64,000 nt of DNA from an uncultured Lachnospiraceae bacterium (GCA_947626395.1 CANQRU010000003.1:85819-149818), one strand, 5' to 3'. Positions 36,982 to 47,500 are shown, counted from the stretch's first letter. Made by a program: numbers and translations. The notes: generated by a model from the letters alone, not told the origin.

Positions 36982-39048
36982 CTATTTCAGCGTATCCGGA
37001 TCCACCGTAAAGTAAAGATGATAATATCCGTCGGCAGTGGTGACAGTGCCGGAACCGGAGTAGTTATTCGTATAAACAGGCACGGCGTCCTCAGATTCCG
37101 TAAGATAGAAGGTATGCGCGCCCTTGGAAACGGTCAGATGCAGTCCGTCCGCCCCGCAGACCACCTTCTCGGGAGCCTCGTTGTCGATCACGATCTCGAA
37201 CTCCGTTCCCGCGAAATCGTACTCGCTGCCGTCCGGCGTCTGCACGGGAATCACCACATCATACGTCTCCGGGGATTTATCCCCAGCCACTGCGATCCTC
37301 CCCGCCGGCCGGTCGATGGTCAGAGTATCCGTTCCATCATTGGTCAGATAGAGGATATAGTCCATGACAATGGCGTCCTCGCCGCCCAGCTCGCCGAATT
37401 TCATCGTGGAATTAAAGCCGTCGAAAGTCGTCACATAGTTGTTGGTGACCACGAAAAGATCCGTCTCCTCATCGTCCCTGGAGAGTTCAGTGCCGTCGTC
37501 AAGCACGACCGAGACCACCTTATTGCCCTCTTCTCCCGCGGGATCATATGTGTATGTGATCCCGGATACCTGCAGGAAGCTGCCGGAGGGCTTTTCGCGG
37601 ACCAGAAGACCGGTGTCGTCCTGACCGGTCATTGAAAGGCCGAGTTCCAGCGCCGTATAAAGCTGGGAAGGATACACCCGAATCACGTCTACCGTATTGC
37701 CGTGGTTGAAAGCGTTCAGGATATCGCCCCGCGTCACAATCCCGTAGGGAAAGGTGGCGCTGATCCCGCCGCCGTTCTCCACGCCGATCACCGGAGCGGT
37801 GATATTGTTATTGTCAGCAAATATCTGGCCGTAATACCGGAAGGCGTCCGTCACCAGATCGCCCATGGTCGTTTCCACGATCCTCGGCTCCGCGTAATCA
37901 TAGTAAATGTAGCCGCCCCAGATGGGAGCGCCCGTAAGGGCCACCTCCTCAGCCAGGATCGGATCGATCTCAATGATGCTTTCGTCATAGGCGGCCGTAA
38001 CCGCGGCTTTCGCGGCCTCGCCGTCCTCGTTCAGCGCAAATGCGGAAGCTTTCTCATAGTCCCAGACCTCTCCCTCTGCCGTAAATCCGCCTTCGCCGTC
38101 GAAGGAAAGAGCGACGACGCCCAGACCTGTATTCTGCGTACCGGTCTGAACGATGGGGACAGAACCGACGGACGTCTGTTCAACCGTGTGGCTGTGGCCG
38201 TCTATGACGGCGGCGACCTTCGCAAGCTCCTCAGAAGAAAGTCCCTTAAGGAGCTGCTCAGAGGTAACGTCCGTGGCAAGAGCGTTGTCGCCGAGATGGG
38301 TCACAAGAACGATCGCGTCCACGCTGTCCGCGATCTCCCCGATCTCAGCCCTGGCGGTCTCGATCTCATTTTCAAAAGTGACGCCTTCCAACTTTGCCGG
38401 ATTGGTGGATGTGGAGGTGGAAGCGGTGGTGAGACCGATGATGCCGATCTGATACCCCGCCGCGTCAACAATTGTATGGCTGTCCAGCAAGGGCTTTCCG
38501 TCCTTTAAGGTGTTGGCGGAAAGAATAGGGAACTGCGCCTTCCGCGCGTTAGCCAGAAGCGCGTCCGCACCGTAATCAAACTCGTGATTGCCCGCCGCCA
38601 TGGCTTTGTATCCGGCGGCGTTCATGACATCGATCACATAAGCGCCGCTGCCGACGGTGGCGAAGCTGGCTCCCTGAGTGGCGTCGCCGGCGTCCAGAAG
38701 AATGGCGTTCTCTGTAGACGCGGCTATGCCGGCCACCTGCGGCAGTCCGATCACTCCGTCGTCCGGGCTTTCCGCCACGACTCCGTGAATATCGTTGGTG
38801 GAATAGATCGTTATCACCGCGGGGGCGCGGTCCGCAGTCTGTTCCTGAGATGCGGTTTCTGCAGCGCTTTCTGCGGCGGTTTCCGTTACGCTGCTTTCCG
38901 CGGCAGTCTCCGCAGTTTCCACCGATTCCTCCCGGGAAGACCCGCCCGCGGTCTCCTGCGTACCCTTCCTGCTCCCGCAGGCGCTCAGGCCAGACACCAT
39001 AATCAGGCATAATACGAGCGCTATCGCCTTATAACATGTTTTTTTCAT
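36982..39048 (-). CDS. lipoprotein bifunctional metallophosphatase / 5'-nucleotidase
   Basis: Lipobox LSACG; ITIYSTNDIHGVVAESPDDGVIGLPQ; AGNHEFDYGADALLANA; NGGGISATFPYGIVTRGDILNAFNHGNTVDV. Confidence 0.93.
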   Translation of the reverse strand: MKKTCYKAIALVLCLIMVSGLSACGSRKGTQETAGGSSREESVETAETAAESSVTETAAESAAETASQEQTADRAPAVITIYSTNDIHGVVAESPDDGVIGLPQVAGIAASTENAILLDAGDATQGASFATVGSGAYVIDVMNAAGYKAMAAGNHEFDYGADALLANARKAQFPILSANTLKDGKPLLDSHTIVDAAGYQIGIIGLTTASTSTSTNPAKLEGVTFENEIETARAEIGEIADSVDAIVLVTHLGDNALATDVTSEQLLKGLSSEELAKVAAVIDGHSHTVEQTSVGSVPIVQTGTQNTGLGVVALSFDGEGGFTAEGEVWDYEKASAFALNEDGEAAKAAVTAAYDESIIEIDPILAEEVALTGAPIWGGYIYYDYAEPRIVETTMGDLVTDAFRYYGQIFADNNNITAPVIGVENGGGISATFPYGIVTRGDILNAFNHGNTVDVIRVYPSQLYTALELGLSMTGQDDTGLLVREKPSGSFLQVSGITYTYDPAGEEGNKVVSVVLDDGTELSRDDEETDLFVVTNNYVTTFDGFNSTMKFGELGGEDAIVMDYILYLTNDGTDTLTIDRPAGRIAVAGDKSPETYDVVIPVQTPDGSEYDFAGTEFEIVIDNEAPEKVVCGADGLHLTVSKGAHTFYLTESEDAVPVYTNNYSGSGTVTTADGYYHLYFTVDPDTLK

Positions 39049-39084
39049 GATAAATTTTCCCGTTAACTCCTTTTTACTTCTTTA

Positions 39085-39483
39085 TTACTTCGCCTGATCG
39101 ATCTTGTTCTGCTTGAAAGCGGCGTAACAGAACAGAGCCGGTATTACCGCGCCGGCAAGAACCGAAAAATAGCCGCTGACGCCGCCTGCAATAACGGCGT
39201 TGAATACAGCCGGAACGATAAGGGTAACGATGGATACCTTATACACAAGATCGATCTCCTTATGCTGCAGAGCCATAATTGCAAGAATAAAATTGATAAC
39301 CAGACAGACGATCGATACCGCCAGGGATATCCAGGTCATGGGTGTAACGGTCCCGCTTTCGGACGTTTCCACAACCGGCGCCAGAAAAGCGGCGAATCCG
39401 TTGATCAGGATCCCGATAACGCTCTGGATCAGAACGATGATCGACATAACCTTTAAAAATGTAGTAATGGGTTTCTTTTCCAT
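39085..39483 (-). CDS. hypothetical membrane protein (4 TM)
   Basis: Start MEKKPITTFLKVMSIIVLIQSVIGILINGFAAFLAPVVE; ggaggatttt RBS. Confidence 0.75.
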   Translation of the reverse strand: MEKKPITTFLKVMSIIVLIQSVIGILINGFAAFLAPVVETSESGTVTPMTWISLAVSIVCLVINFILAIMALQHKEIDLVYKVSIVTLIVPAVFNAVIAGGVSGYFSVLAGAVIPALFCYAAFKQNKIDQAK

Positions 39484-39658
39484 AATGAAAATCCTCCTCT
39501 GACAATGATTTGACAGTATCAATTATAATCATTGCGTCATTTACTTCAATATATTCTTACTAATCACTTGTATTTCATGTCATATCGCTTGTTTTTGATT
39601 CTCTCCTTTACTCTCCGAGAAAAGCCATAAAATATATAGCGATAAACTGCGTATCTCT

Positions 39659-39853
39659 GTGCCGGAATTGAATCGGATCAGACTGGCGACGGAGGATGAC
39701 CGGGCTTACCATATCGACTATTGGCCCCGTCTCTTCAAAGCCACCACTTGGAAGGAACTGAAAACTTTGGCAGAGCAAAAACAGCAGCTGACTTCCAAGA
39801 TTCAGCGCCTGCTCCTGCAGTCTGCCGGCATTCCGGACTCGAAGAATAATTAA
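39659..39853 (+). pseudogene. C-terminal remnant of a PDDEXK_2/Rpn-type transposase-associated nuclease
   Basis: MPELNRIRLATEDDRAYHIDYWPRLFKATTWKELKTLAEQ resembles the C-terminal part of this family; no N-terminal half upstream. Confidence 0.6.
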
Positions 39854-39898
39854 TAACAGAGGCAGTCCGAAAATACGGATTGCCTCTATCTGTTATTT
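39854..39898. terminator. hairpin AATAACAGA-GGCAGTCCG-aaaata-CGGATTGCC-tcta-TCTGTTATT
   Basis: Strong stem between the remnant and the end of the trp operon. Confidence 0.55.
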
Positions 39899-39953
39899 TC
39901 ATACAAACATGGCACCAGCGACACCCTGTTTGTATTTCCTGATTATTCATTTC

Positions 39954-40727
39954 CTACCCGCGCACCGCATCCTTCATGCTCTTCACATACTCTCCCACGT
40001 AAGGCGCCGCGTCCACGCCGTATTTCTCCAGGATCTTGATGATCGCCGAACCCACGATGGCGCCGTCGGCGACGGAAGCCATTTTCCGGGCCTGCTCCGG
40101 CGTGGAGATGCCGAAGCCGATGGCACAGGGCACGTCGGTGTTTTCGCGGATCACCTCCACGATGGAAGCCAGATCCGTCTTGATCTCACTGCGGGTGCCG
40201 GTAACGCCGAGGCTGGACACCACGTAGATGAAGCCCTCCGCTTCCTTCGCGATCATCGCGATCCGGTTCTGAGACGTGGGCGCAATCAGGGAGATCAGGT
40301 CCACGCCGTACTGCCGGCACAGCGGCAGGAACTCGTCCTTCTCCTCATAGGGCAGATCCGGCAGGATCAGGCCATCGATGCCGATCTGGCGGCAGGTGGA
40401 AATGAACCGCTCCGCGCCGTAGGAAAAGACCACGTTGGCGTAGGTCATAAATACCATCGGAACCGTCACGTCCCGGCGCAGGTCCCGCACCAGATCGAAG
40501 ATCTTGTCGGTGGTGACGCCGCCGGTCAGCGCCCGCAAATTGGCCCCCTGGATCACCGGGCCTTCGGCCGTCGGATCGGAGAACGGGATGCCCAGCTCGA
40601 TGAGATCGGCCCCATTTTCCACGCAGGCCCGCACCACGGCCGCGGTGGTCGTAAGGTCCGGGTCGCCGCAGGTGATGAACGGGATAAATGCTTTTCCATT
40701 CGCAAATGCTTCTTTGATCTTACTCAT
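39954..40727 (-). CDS. trpA: tryptophan synthase alpha subunit
   Basis: [60 protein letters not shown]. Confidence 0.97.
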   Translation of the reverse strand: MSKIKEAFANGKAFIPFITCGDPDLTTTAAVVRACVENGADLIELGIPFSDPTAEGPVIQGANLRALTGGVTTDKIFDLVRDLRRDVTVPMVFMTYANVVFSYGAERFISTCRQIGIDGLILPDLPYEEKDEFLPLCRQYGVDLISLIAPTSQNRIAMIAKEAEGFIYVVSSLGVTGTRSEIKTDLASIVEVIRENTDVPCAIGFGISTPEQARKMASVADGAIVGSAIIKILEKYGVDAAPYVGEYVKSMKDAVRG

Positions 40728-41910
40728 GGATATCCTCCCCTCTGTACCGGGCAATCGCCGCGCAGTCCTTGTCGCCCCGGCCGGAAATCGTAATGACGAT
40801 GATCTGATCGCGATCCATCTCCGGCGCGATCTTCATCGCGTGGGCCACCGCGTGCGCCGATTCGATGGCCGGGATGATGCCCTCGGTCTTCGCCAGATAT
40901 TCAAACGCGCAGACCGCCTCGTCGTCCGTGACCGGCACATACTCGGCCCGGCCGATATCGTGAAGATGGGCGTGCTCCGGCCCGATGCCCGGATAGTCCA
41001 GCCCTGCCGAGATGGAATAGACCGGCGCGATCTGGCCGTACTCATCCTGGCAGAAATACGATTTCATGCCATGGAAAATGCCCAGCCGCCCCGTGTTGAT
41101 CGTGGCCGCCGTCTCGAAGGTATCAATGCCCCGGCCGGCCGCCTCGCAGCCGATCAGGCGCACGCTCTCGTCGCCGATGAAATGGTAGAAGCTGCCGATG
41201 GCGTTGGAACCGCCGCCCACGCAGGCGATCACCGCGTCCGGCAGTCGTCCCTCCCTCTCCTGAAGCTGCTGTTTGATCTCTTTGGAGATCACCGCCTGGA
41301 AATCACGGACAATGGTCGGAAATGGGTGCGGCCCCATGACGGAGCCCAGGCAGTAATGGGTATCGTCGATACGGCTTGTCCATTCGCGCATGGCCTCGGA
41401 AACCGCGTCCTTTAACGTCGCCGTGCCGGTCTTCACCGGGATCACCTCCGCGCCCAGAAGACGCATACGGTAGACGTTCAGTGCCTGCCGCTTCGTATCC
41501 TCCTCGCCCATGAACACCACGCACTCCATGCCCATCAGCGCCGCGGCCGTGGCTGTGGCCACGCCGTGCTGGCCCGCGCCGGTCTCGGCGATCAGGCGGG
41601 TCTTGCCCATTTTCTTCGCAAGAAGGGCCTGGCCCAGTACATTATTGATCTTGTGGGCGCCGGTGTGGTTCAGATCCTCGCGCTTTAAGTAGATCTTCGC
41701 GCCACCTAAATCCTTCGTCATCTTCTCCGCGTAGTAGAGGCGGGAAGGGCGGCCGGCGTACTCGTTGAACAGCTGCGTCAGTTCCCGGTTAAATTCAGGA
41801 TCATCCTTGTAATGGTTGTAAGCGGCTTCCAGCTCGATCACCGCGTTCATCAGCGTTTCGGGGATGTACTGGCCGCCGTGGATGCCGAAGCGTCCGTTTG
41901 GATTGGTCAT
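40720..41910 (-). CDS. trpB: tryptophan synthase beta subunit
   Basis: [28 protein letters not shown]...[43 protein letters not shown]. Confidence 0.98.
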   Translation of the reverse strand: MTNPNGRFGIHGGQYIPETLMNAVIELEAAYNHYKDDPEFNRELTQLFNEYAGRPSRLYYAEKMTKDLGGAKIYLKREDLNHTGAHKINNVLGQALLAKKMGKTRLIAETGAGQHGVATATAAALMGMECVVFMGEEDTKRQALNVYRMRLLGAEVIPVKTGTATLKDAVSEAMREWTSRIDDTHYCLGSVMGPHPFPTIVRDFQAVISKEIKQQLQEREGRLPDAVIACVGGGSNAIGSFYHFIGDESVRLIGCEAAGRGIDTFETAATINTGRLGIFHGMKSYFCQDEYGQIAPVYSISAGLDYPGIGPEHAHLHDIGRAEYVPVTDDEAVCAFEYLAKTEGIIPAIESAHAVAHAMKIAPEMDRDQIIVITISGRGDKDCAAIARYRGEDIHE

Positions 41911-42022
41911 GATTGGTTCCTTCTTTCTGGTTTCTCTGTATTTTTTTCTGGCCGTGGGTTCTGCCGAAAACGTCAAAGCCCCACGAACAGGACAACTCTC
42001 ATCTGCAAGTCAGATGCCTCCA

Positions 42023-42628
42023 TCAGTCTGCGTCCCGCACCTGCCGGACAAACTCTCTCATTTTCATCTGGTCCTTCAAGCCTTCGGTCTCAATTCCGGA
42101 GCTTACATCCACCGCATAAGGGTGAAGCCGCTCCACCGCCGGGCGCACATTTTCCACCGTCAGGCCCCCGGCCAGGAAATACGGCCGTTTCATCTTCTGA
42201 AGGAGCGTCCAGTCGAAGACCCTGCCGGTCCCGCCGATGCCGGAATCCAGAAGCACGTAATCCGCCGTACTCGCCTCAGCCCTTCGGATATCCTCCTCCG
42301 TCTCGATCCGGAACGCCTTAATGAGAGGCTTCTTCGTCAGGGTCCGCAGCCGTTTTATGTAATCCTCATCTTCCGTTCCGTGAAGCTGCGCGATATCGAT
42401 GATTCCTTCCCGCAGAAACTGCGCGACCCGCTCCGGCTCCTCATTGATAAATACGCCTACCGCCTGAATTCCGGGAAGCAAATGCCGCTTCAGCTCCGCT
42501 GCCAGTTCCGGGGCAATGTTCCGGCGCCTGCCCGGCACGAAAATGAAACCGATGTATTCCGGCAGCAGCTCGTTGACTGCTTCGATGTCTGTCACGCGGG
42601 CCATCCCGCATAGTTTGATCCTGGTCAT
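42023..42628 (-). CDS. trpF: phosphoribosylanthranilate isomerase
   Basis: MTRIKLCGMARVTDIEAVNELLPEYIGFIFVPGRRRNIAPELAAELK; AVDVSSGIETEGLKD. Confidence 0.95.
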   Translation of the reverse strand: MTRIKLCGMARVTDIEAVNELLPEYIGFIFVPGRRRNIAPELAAELKRHLLPGIQAVGVFINEEPERVAQFLREGIIDIAQLHGTEDEDYIKRLRTLTKKPLIKAFRIETEEDIRRAEASTADYVLLDSGIGGTGRVFDWTLLQKMKRPYFLAGGLTVENVRPAVERLHPYAVDVSSGIETEGLKDQMKMREFVRQVRDAD

Positions 42629-42849
42629 GGTCTGGTTCTCATCTTTCCTAAAGCGTTCTGTCTTACATTTCCTTTGTACACAGTATCCGTTGTCTGAAGA
42701 TTTTTTCATGTACTGCCACCGTCTGCTTGTGCTTTCTGCTTTGTCGACGCTCTGTCTTCATCGGGATGGCATTCACATTAGGCAGTACATCCTGCACACG
42801 CCTGGCTTCACTGACAACTTTCTATATTTCTGACAAGCAATTATTTTTC

Positions 42850-43635
42850 TCAATACCCCCGCAGCTCCGCCAGCCGCGCCTTCCTGTCCTCCGCCCGCAT
42901 CAGCGTCTCGCCCACCAGCACGGCGTCCGCCCCGATCTCGCGCAGCCGCCGCACATCCTCCGGAGCGCTGACGCCGCTCTCGGACACAAAGATCACTTCA
43001 CGCGGGATCATCCGGCGCAGCCTGCGGCTGTTCTCCGTATCCACAGTGAAATCCTTCAGGTTCCGGTTATTGACGCCGATCATGCGCGCCCCGGCCCGCA
43101 GAGCCGTCCGCACTTCCGCCTCGTCGTGGGCCTCCACCAGGGCCGACAACCCCAGCCCGTCGCAGACAGCCAGATACTCCTTTACCTGCGGTTCCGTGAG
43201 GATCGAACAGATCAGAAGCACGGCCGACGCGCCCAGAAGCTTCGCCTCGTAGATCATGTATTCATCTACGGTGAAATCCTTCCGCAGACACGGGATCCGG
43301 ACTGCCGCCGCGATCTCCCGGAGATACTCGTCGCTCCCCAGGAACCATTTCGGCTCCGTCAGCACAGAAATGGCGTCGGCCCCCGCCGCCTCGTAGTCCT
43401 TCGCGATCTGCAGATACGGGAAATCCGGCGCGATCAGGCCTTTCGAAGGGGACGCCTTCTTGCACTCGCAGATGAACGCGGGACCGTCTTCCCGACCTCG
43501 GAGTGCCTTTTCAAGCAGAAAGTCTCCCTTCGGCATCGCCTCCGCCTGACGGCGGATCTCCGCCAGCGAAAACTGAGCTTTCGCCTGTTCCGTTCGTTCT
43601 CTCGCGTGATCCGCCAGCTGGTCAAGTATCGTCAT
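42850..43635 (-). CDS. trpC: indole-3-glycerol-phosphate synthase
   Basis: MTILDQLADHARERTEQ...AFICECKKASPSKGLIAPDFPYLQIAKDYEAAGADAISVLTEPKWFLGSDEYL. Confidence 0.97.
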   Translation of the reverse strand: MTILDQLADHARERTEQAKAQFSLAEIRRQAEAMPKGDFLLEKALRGREDGPAFICECKKASPSKGLIAPDFPYLQIAKDYEAAGADAISVLTEPKWFLGSDEYLREIAAAVRIPCLRKDFTVDEYMIYEAKLLGASAVLLICSILTEPQVKEYLAVCDGLGLSALVEAHDEAEVRTALRAGARMIGVNNRNLKDFTVDTENSRRLRRMIPREVIFVSESGVSAPEDVRRLREIGADAVLVGETLMRAEDRKARLAELRGY

Positions 43636-43759
43636 TTTCGCGCTCCTTTTCCTTTTGATCTGCCACTGATTTTGCTTCTGTCTGTTTCCTTGCTTTGCCT
43701 CACTCGCCAACGCCAGTGACTGGTATTTCTGTTGTCATTATGTCAGCAGCCCTCGTGCC

Positions 43760-44782
43760 TCACTCCGGCCGGTTACTGACCTCGATGAATTTCTCAAGGG
43801 TCGCCGCCGCCTTGCCGGAATCGATCAGCTCCGCCGCCAGCTTCACACCGTCGGCCATGCTGTCCGCCTTGCCGCCCAGATAGAGGGCCGCGCCCGCGTT
43901 CATCAGAACGGCGTTCCTCTTCGGCCCCTGCTCTCCGTTCAAAATTGCCCGGGTGATCGCCGCGTTCTCCTGCGGCGTACCGCCTACCAGATCCGCCTTG
44001 GCGCACCGCTCAAATCCGAAATCCTCCGGTTTGATCACATAAGATTTGAACCACCCGTCCTTAAACTCGCAGACTGTGGTCGGAGAACTTAAGGAGATCT
44101 CATCCAGCTTATCCTGACCGTAGACCACCATGCCCCGCTTCACGCCCAGGCTGATCAGCACCTGCGCCAGCGGCTCCACCAGATACTCGTCGTAAACGCC
44201 CAGCAGCTGGACCTTCGGGCTGCCCGGATTCGTCAGCGGCCCCAGAATATTGAACACGGTGCGGAAGCCCAGCTCCTTGCGGATGGGGCCCACATATTTC
44301 ATGGAGGTGTGATATTTCTGAGCGAAGAAGAAGCACATGCCGACCTCATTCAACAGTTCGACGCAGCGCGCCGGACTCTGGTTAATGTTGATGCCCAGCG
44401 CCTCCAGACAGTCGGCGGTGCCGCACTTAGAAGATGCGGCCCGGTTGCCGTGCTTGGCCACCTTCATGCCGCCCGCCGCGGCCACCAGGGCCGACGTGGT
44501 AGAAATATTGAAACTGTGGGCGTTGTCGCCGCCGGTGCCGACGATCTCGAACAGTTCCATGTCCGTCTCCACCTTCGTCGCATGGTCTCGCATAGCCGCT
44601 GCGCAGCCCGCGATCTCATCCGTGGTCTCCGCCCGTGCGCTCTTGGTGGACAGCGCCGCCAGAAACGCCGCGTTCTGGGTAGGCGTGGTCTCGCCGCTCA
44701 TGATCTCATTCATCACGGCGTAGGCCTCGTCGTAGCTTAAGTCCTGCTTGTTCACAATCTCTACAATTGCTTCTTTAATCAT
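43760..44782 (-). CDS. trpD: anthranilate phosphoribosyltransferase
   Basis: [78 protein letters not shown]. Confidence 0.97.
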   Translation of the reverse strand: MIKEAIVEIVNKQDLSYDEAYAVMNEIMSGETTPTQNAAFLAALSTKSARAETTDEIAGCAAAMRDHATKVETDMELFEIVGTGGDNAHSFNISTTSALVAAAGGMKVAKHGNRAASSKCGTADCLEALGININQSPARCVELLNEVGMCFFFAQKYHTSMKYVGPIRKELGFRTVFNILGPLTNPGSPKVQLLGVYDEYLVEPLAQVLISLGVKRGMVVYGQDKLDEISLSSPTTVCEFKDGWFKSYVIKPEDFGFERCAKADLVGGTPQENAAITRAILNGEQGPKRNAVLMNAGAALYLGGKADSMADGVKLAAELIDSGKAAATLEKFIEVSNRPE

Positions 44783-44872
44783 GGTGTTTCGTCTCCTTTT
44801 CTATTAATGAAAAAATATTTATTTGCGTTTTTTCTCGCCCTGAACACGAATGCCTGCTCAGAAATTGGTCGC

Positions 44873-45544
44873 CTATCCGCAGTACCGAATGAAATTCTCC
44901 AGCATCCGCTTCCCGTCCGGCGTCATAATAGATTCCGGATGGAACTGCACGCCGAAGATTGGATATTCCCTGTGCTGCACCGCCATCACTTCGCCGCCTG
45001 CCGCATTCCCGCAGGCTGGTTCAGTCTGACCGCCGCCTGCCATATTCCCGCAATTCGGCTTCGTCTGGCCGCCGTCCGGCGCCCCCTGATGCTCCGGTAC
45101 CGTCACCGCCGTCACCTTCAGGCAGTCCGGCATCGTCGCCGGATCCGCCGCCAGCGAATGGTACCGGGCCACCGGCGCCATCTCCGGGCAGCCGGCAAAC
45201 AGCGGACACTCCGGATCAAACCGCACCTCCGACTGCTTCCCGTGCATCAGCTTTCTCGCGTAAGTGATCGTCGCGCCGAACGCCGCACAGATGGCCTGGT
45301 GCCCCAGGCAGACACCCAGGATCGGGATCTCCTTCCCCAGCTCCGCCGCCACCCGGCAGATCACGCCGGCGTCCTCCGGACGCCCCGGCCCCGGCGACAG
45401 AATGATGCGGTCCGGCGCCATTTCCCGGATCTCCTCCACCGTCAGCTCATCGTTCCGGATCACCCGGATATCCGGCTCGATCTCGCCGATCAGCTGATAC
45501 AGATTGTAGGAAAAGCTGTCGTAATTATCAATTAAGAGAATCAT
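44873..45544 (-). CDS. trpG: anthranilate synthase component II (glutamine amidotransferase) with repeat insertion
   Basis: MILLIDNYDSFSYNLYQLIGEIEPDIRVIRNDELTVEEI...RIILSPGPGRPEDAGV...GVCLGHQAICAAFGA...YPIFGVQFHPESIMT. Confidence 0.96.
   Translation of the reverse strand: MILLIDNYDSFSYNLYQLIGEIEPDIRVIRNDELTVEEIREMAPDRIILSPGPGRPEDAGVICRVAAELGKEIPILGVCLGHQAICAAFGATITYARKLMHGKQSEVRFDPECPLFAGCPEMAPVARYHSLAADPATMPDCLKVTAVTVPEHQGAPDGGQTKPNCGNMAGGGQTEPACGNAAGGEVMAVQHREYPIFGVQFHPESIMTPDGKRMLENFIRYCG
44996..45073 (-). repeat. 39-bp tandem duplication inside trpG
   Basis: gcctgccgcattcccgcaggctggttcagtctgaccgcc / gcctgccatattcccgcaattcggcttcgtctggccgcc; protein GGQTKPNCGNMAG-GGQTEPACGNAAG. Confidence 0.93.
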
Positions 45545-45621
45545 ATTTATATTCCGTCTCCCTTTCTGTTTTCTCCATGTACTTTCCACAGTACCCCGCA
45601 TTTTCGGCCATGCGGCCAGCT

Positions 45622-47079
45622 TCACTCCACATCCGTCTCCAGCGCCTTCACCACGGCCTTCGCCTTATTGATGCACTCCTCAAACTCCTTCTCCGGCACC
45701 GAGTCGGCCACGATTCCCGCGCCGCTGCGCACGAACACCTTGCCGTTCTTCTTGTAGGCGATGCGGATCGCGATGCAGGTGTCCATATTGCCGGTGAAGT
45801 CGATATAGCCGATGGCCCCGCCGTAGATGCCCCGCTTATTGTTCTCCAGCTTCCCGATCAACTGGCAGGCCCGGATCTTCGGCGCCCCGGAGAGCGTCCC
45901 CGCCGGCAGCACCGCGCTGACGGCGTCCAGTGCGTCGCAGTCCTCTCGGATCTCGCCCCGCACCGTGGAGCCGATGTGCATGACGTGGGAATACCGCTCG
46001 ATGGAATGGAGCTTCTCCACCTTCACGGTCCCGAACCGGCTGATCCGGCCCAGGTCATTTCTCCCAAGATCCACCAGCATATTGTGCTCGGCCAGCTCCT
46101 TCTCGTCCGCCAGAAGCTCCCGCTCCAGCGCCCGATCCTCTTCCTCGGTCTTCCCACGGGGTCTGGTTCCCGCCAGCGGGAACGTGTGCAGCACGCCGTC
46201 CTCCAGCTTCACCAGCGTCTCCGGCGACGCCCCCGCCACCTCCACGTCCGTCCCGGAGAAATAGAACATATACGGCGACGGATTCAGCGTCCGCAGCACC
46301 CGGTACGTATTTAAGAGGCTCCCCTCAAAGGGGGCGCTCAGCCGGTTGGACAGTACGATCTGGAAAATGTCTCCCTCCCGGATGTAATGCTTCGCCTTTT
46401 CCACCATTTCACAGTAAGCCGCCTTGTCAAACAGCGGCGTGACCTCCCCCAGAAGGCGGCCGCCCGGCTCCTGCTTCTTCTCGCCGTTCTTCAAAAGCTC
46501 ACACAGCTGCTTAAGCTCCATCACGGCTTTATTGTAGCCGGTCTCCGGCTCCGCCAGCGGCATATTCACGATGAGGATCAGCTTCTGACGGAAGTTGTCG
46601 AAGGCGATGACCTTGTCAAAGAGCATCAGATCCACATCGCGGAACGCCTCCTCGTCCGGCACCTTCATCCGCACCGCCGGCTCGCTGTAGCCCAGATAAT
46701 CATAGGAGAAATATCCCACCAGCCCGCCGGTGAACGACGGCAGATAGGAAAACCGGGGGCTTTTGTAATCTGCCAGGATCTGCCGCAGGAAGGCGGACGG
46801 ATCGTCGGTATGGAAGCGGATATTGCCGGCCTTCATCTCGCCATCCATGCAGGTGATCTCCAGCTTCGGGTCGAAGCCCAGAAATGTATAGCGGCCCCAT
46901 TTCTCCTTCTCCTCCACCGACTCCAGCATATAGCAGTGGGTGGATACGTTTTTCAGGATCCGCAGCGCCTCGATGGGCGTGCAGATGTCCGACAGGATCT
47001 CGCAGCTGACCGGAACCACCTTGTACTCGCCCGACGCGGCGATCTCGCGGACCTCCTGTAAGGATGGGGAAATGTTCAT
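45622..47079 (-). CDS. trpE: anthranilate synthase component I
   Basis: MNISPSLQEVREIAASGEYKVVPVSCEILSDICTPIEALRIL...DLGRNDLGRISRFGTVKVEKLHSIERYSHVMHIGSTVRGEI...AVLPAGTLSGAPKIRA. Confidence 0.97.
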   Translation of the reverse strand: MNISPSLQEVREIAASGEYKVVPVSCEILSDICTPIEALRILKNVSTHCYMLESVEEKEKWGRYTFLGFDPKLEITCMDGEMKAGNIRFHTDDPSAFLRQILADYKSPRFSYLPSFTGGLVGYFSYDYLGYSEPAVRMKVPDEEAFRDVDLMLFDKVIAFDNFRQKLILIVNMPLAEPETGYNKAVMELKQLCELLKNGEKKQEPGGRLLGEVTPLFDKAAYCEMVEKAKHYIREGDIFQIVLSNRLSAPFEGSLLNTYRVLRTLNPSPYMFYFSGTDVEVAGASPETLVKLEDGVLHTFPLAGTRPRGKTEEEDRALERELLADEKELAEHNMLVDLGRNDLGRISRFGTVKVEKLHSIERYSHVMHIGSTVRGEIREDCDALDAVSAVLPAGTLSGAPKIRACQLIGKLENNKRGIYGGAIGYIDFTGNMDTCIAIRIAYKKNGKVFVRSGAGIVADSVPEKEFEECINKAKAVVKALETDVE

Positions 47080-47169
47080 GTGTGCATGCCTCCTTTTCTT
47101 TCGTTCTGCGAGGGGGTTCCACAAGCGGAACCTGCGGCGGCTCTTGCTTCTTTCGCGACAGCACCTCGA

Positions 47170-47455
47170 AAACGCAAAGCGTCCCTGACAGAACGACTCT
47201 CATTCTGTCAGGGACGAATAATCTTATCCGCGGTGCCACCCTGAATTCACGGTTCTGAACCGTGCGCTTAGCGGGATACCCTCATATCCCCGGCAACTGA
47301 CGTATGCCTCACGTTGCAGAATACTCTGCGCCCTGCGGCGCATTTGACTGCACCCTCCGCGGTCCATTTGACGGGTTGTTTCTCACCTGACTCTCAGCAT
47401 CGCAGGCTCTCTGTAAAGGCATCGCCGCCGTTATCTCCGCTTCAACGGTTTGGCT
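47170..47455 (-). ncRNA. T-box leader, predicted tRNA-Trp responsive, upstream of trpE
   Basis: Reverse strand AGGGTGGCACCGCGG (47228-47242) T-box motif; terminator CGTCCCTGACAGAA-N9-TTCTGTCAGGGACG (47180-47216) followed by CTTTGCGTTTT; TGG specifier candidate in CAAATGGACC (TGG at 47364-47366). Confidence 0.93.
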
Positions 47456-47471
47456 TATTAAATTATTTATG

Positions 47472-47500
47472 ATGATAGCACAGCTTTTTGGGGTTGTCAA
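47472..47500 (-). promoter_or_regulatory. trp operon promoter TTGACA-17-TATCAT
   Basis: TTGACA (complement of 47495-47500), 17-bp spacer, TATCAT (complement of 47472-47477). Confidence 0.8.

Noticed and set aside
36011-37015. 334-aa + strand ORF
   Set aside because: Antisense to the 4Fe-4S gene; no motif.
39901-39935. ATACAAACA...TGTTTGTAT as trpA terminator
   Set aside because: 9-bp arms with a 17-nt loop and no U-tract on the minus strand; not convincing.
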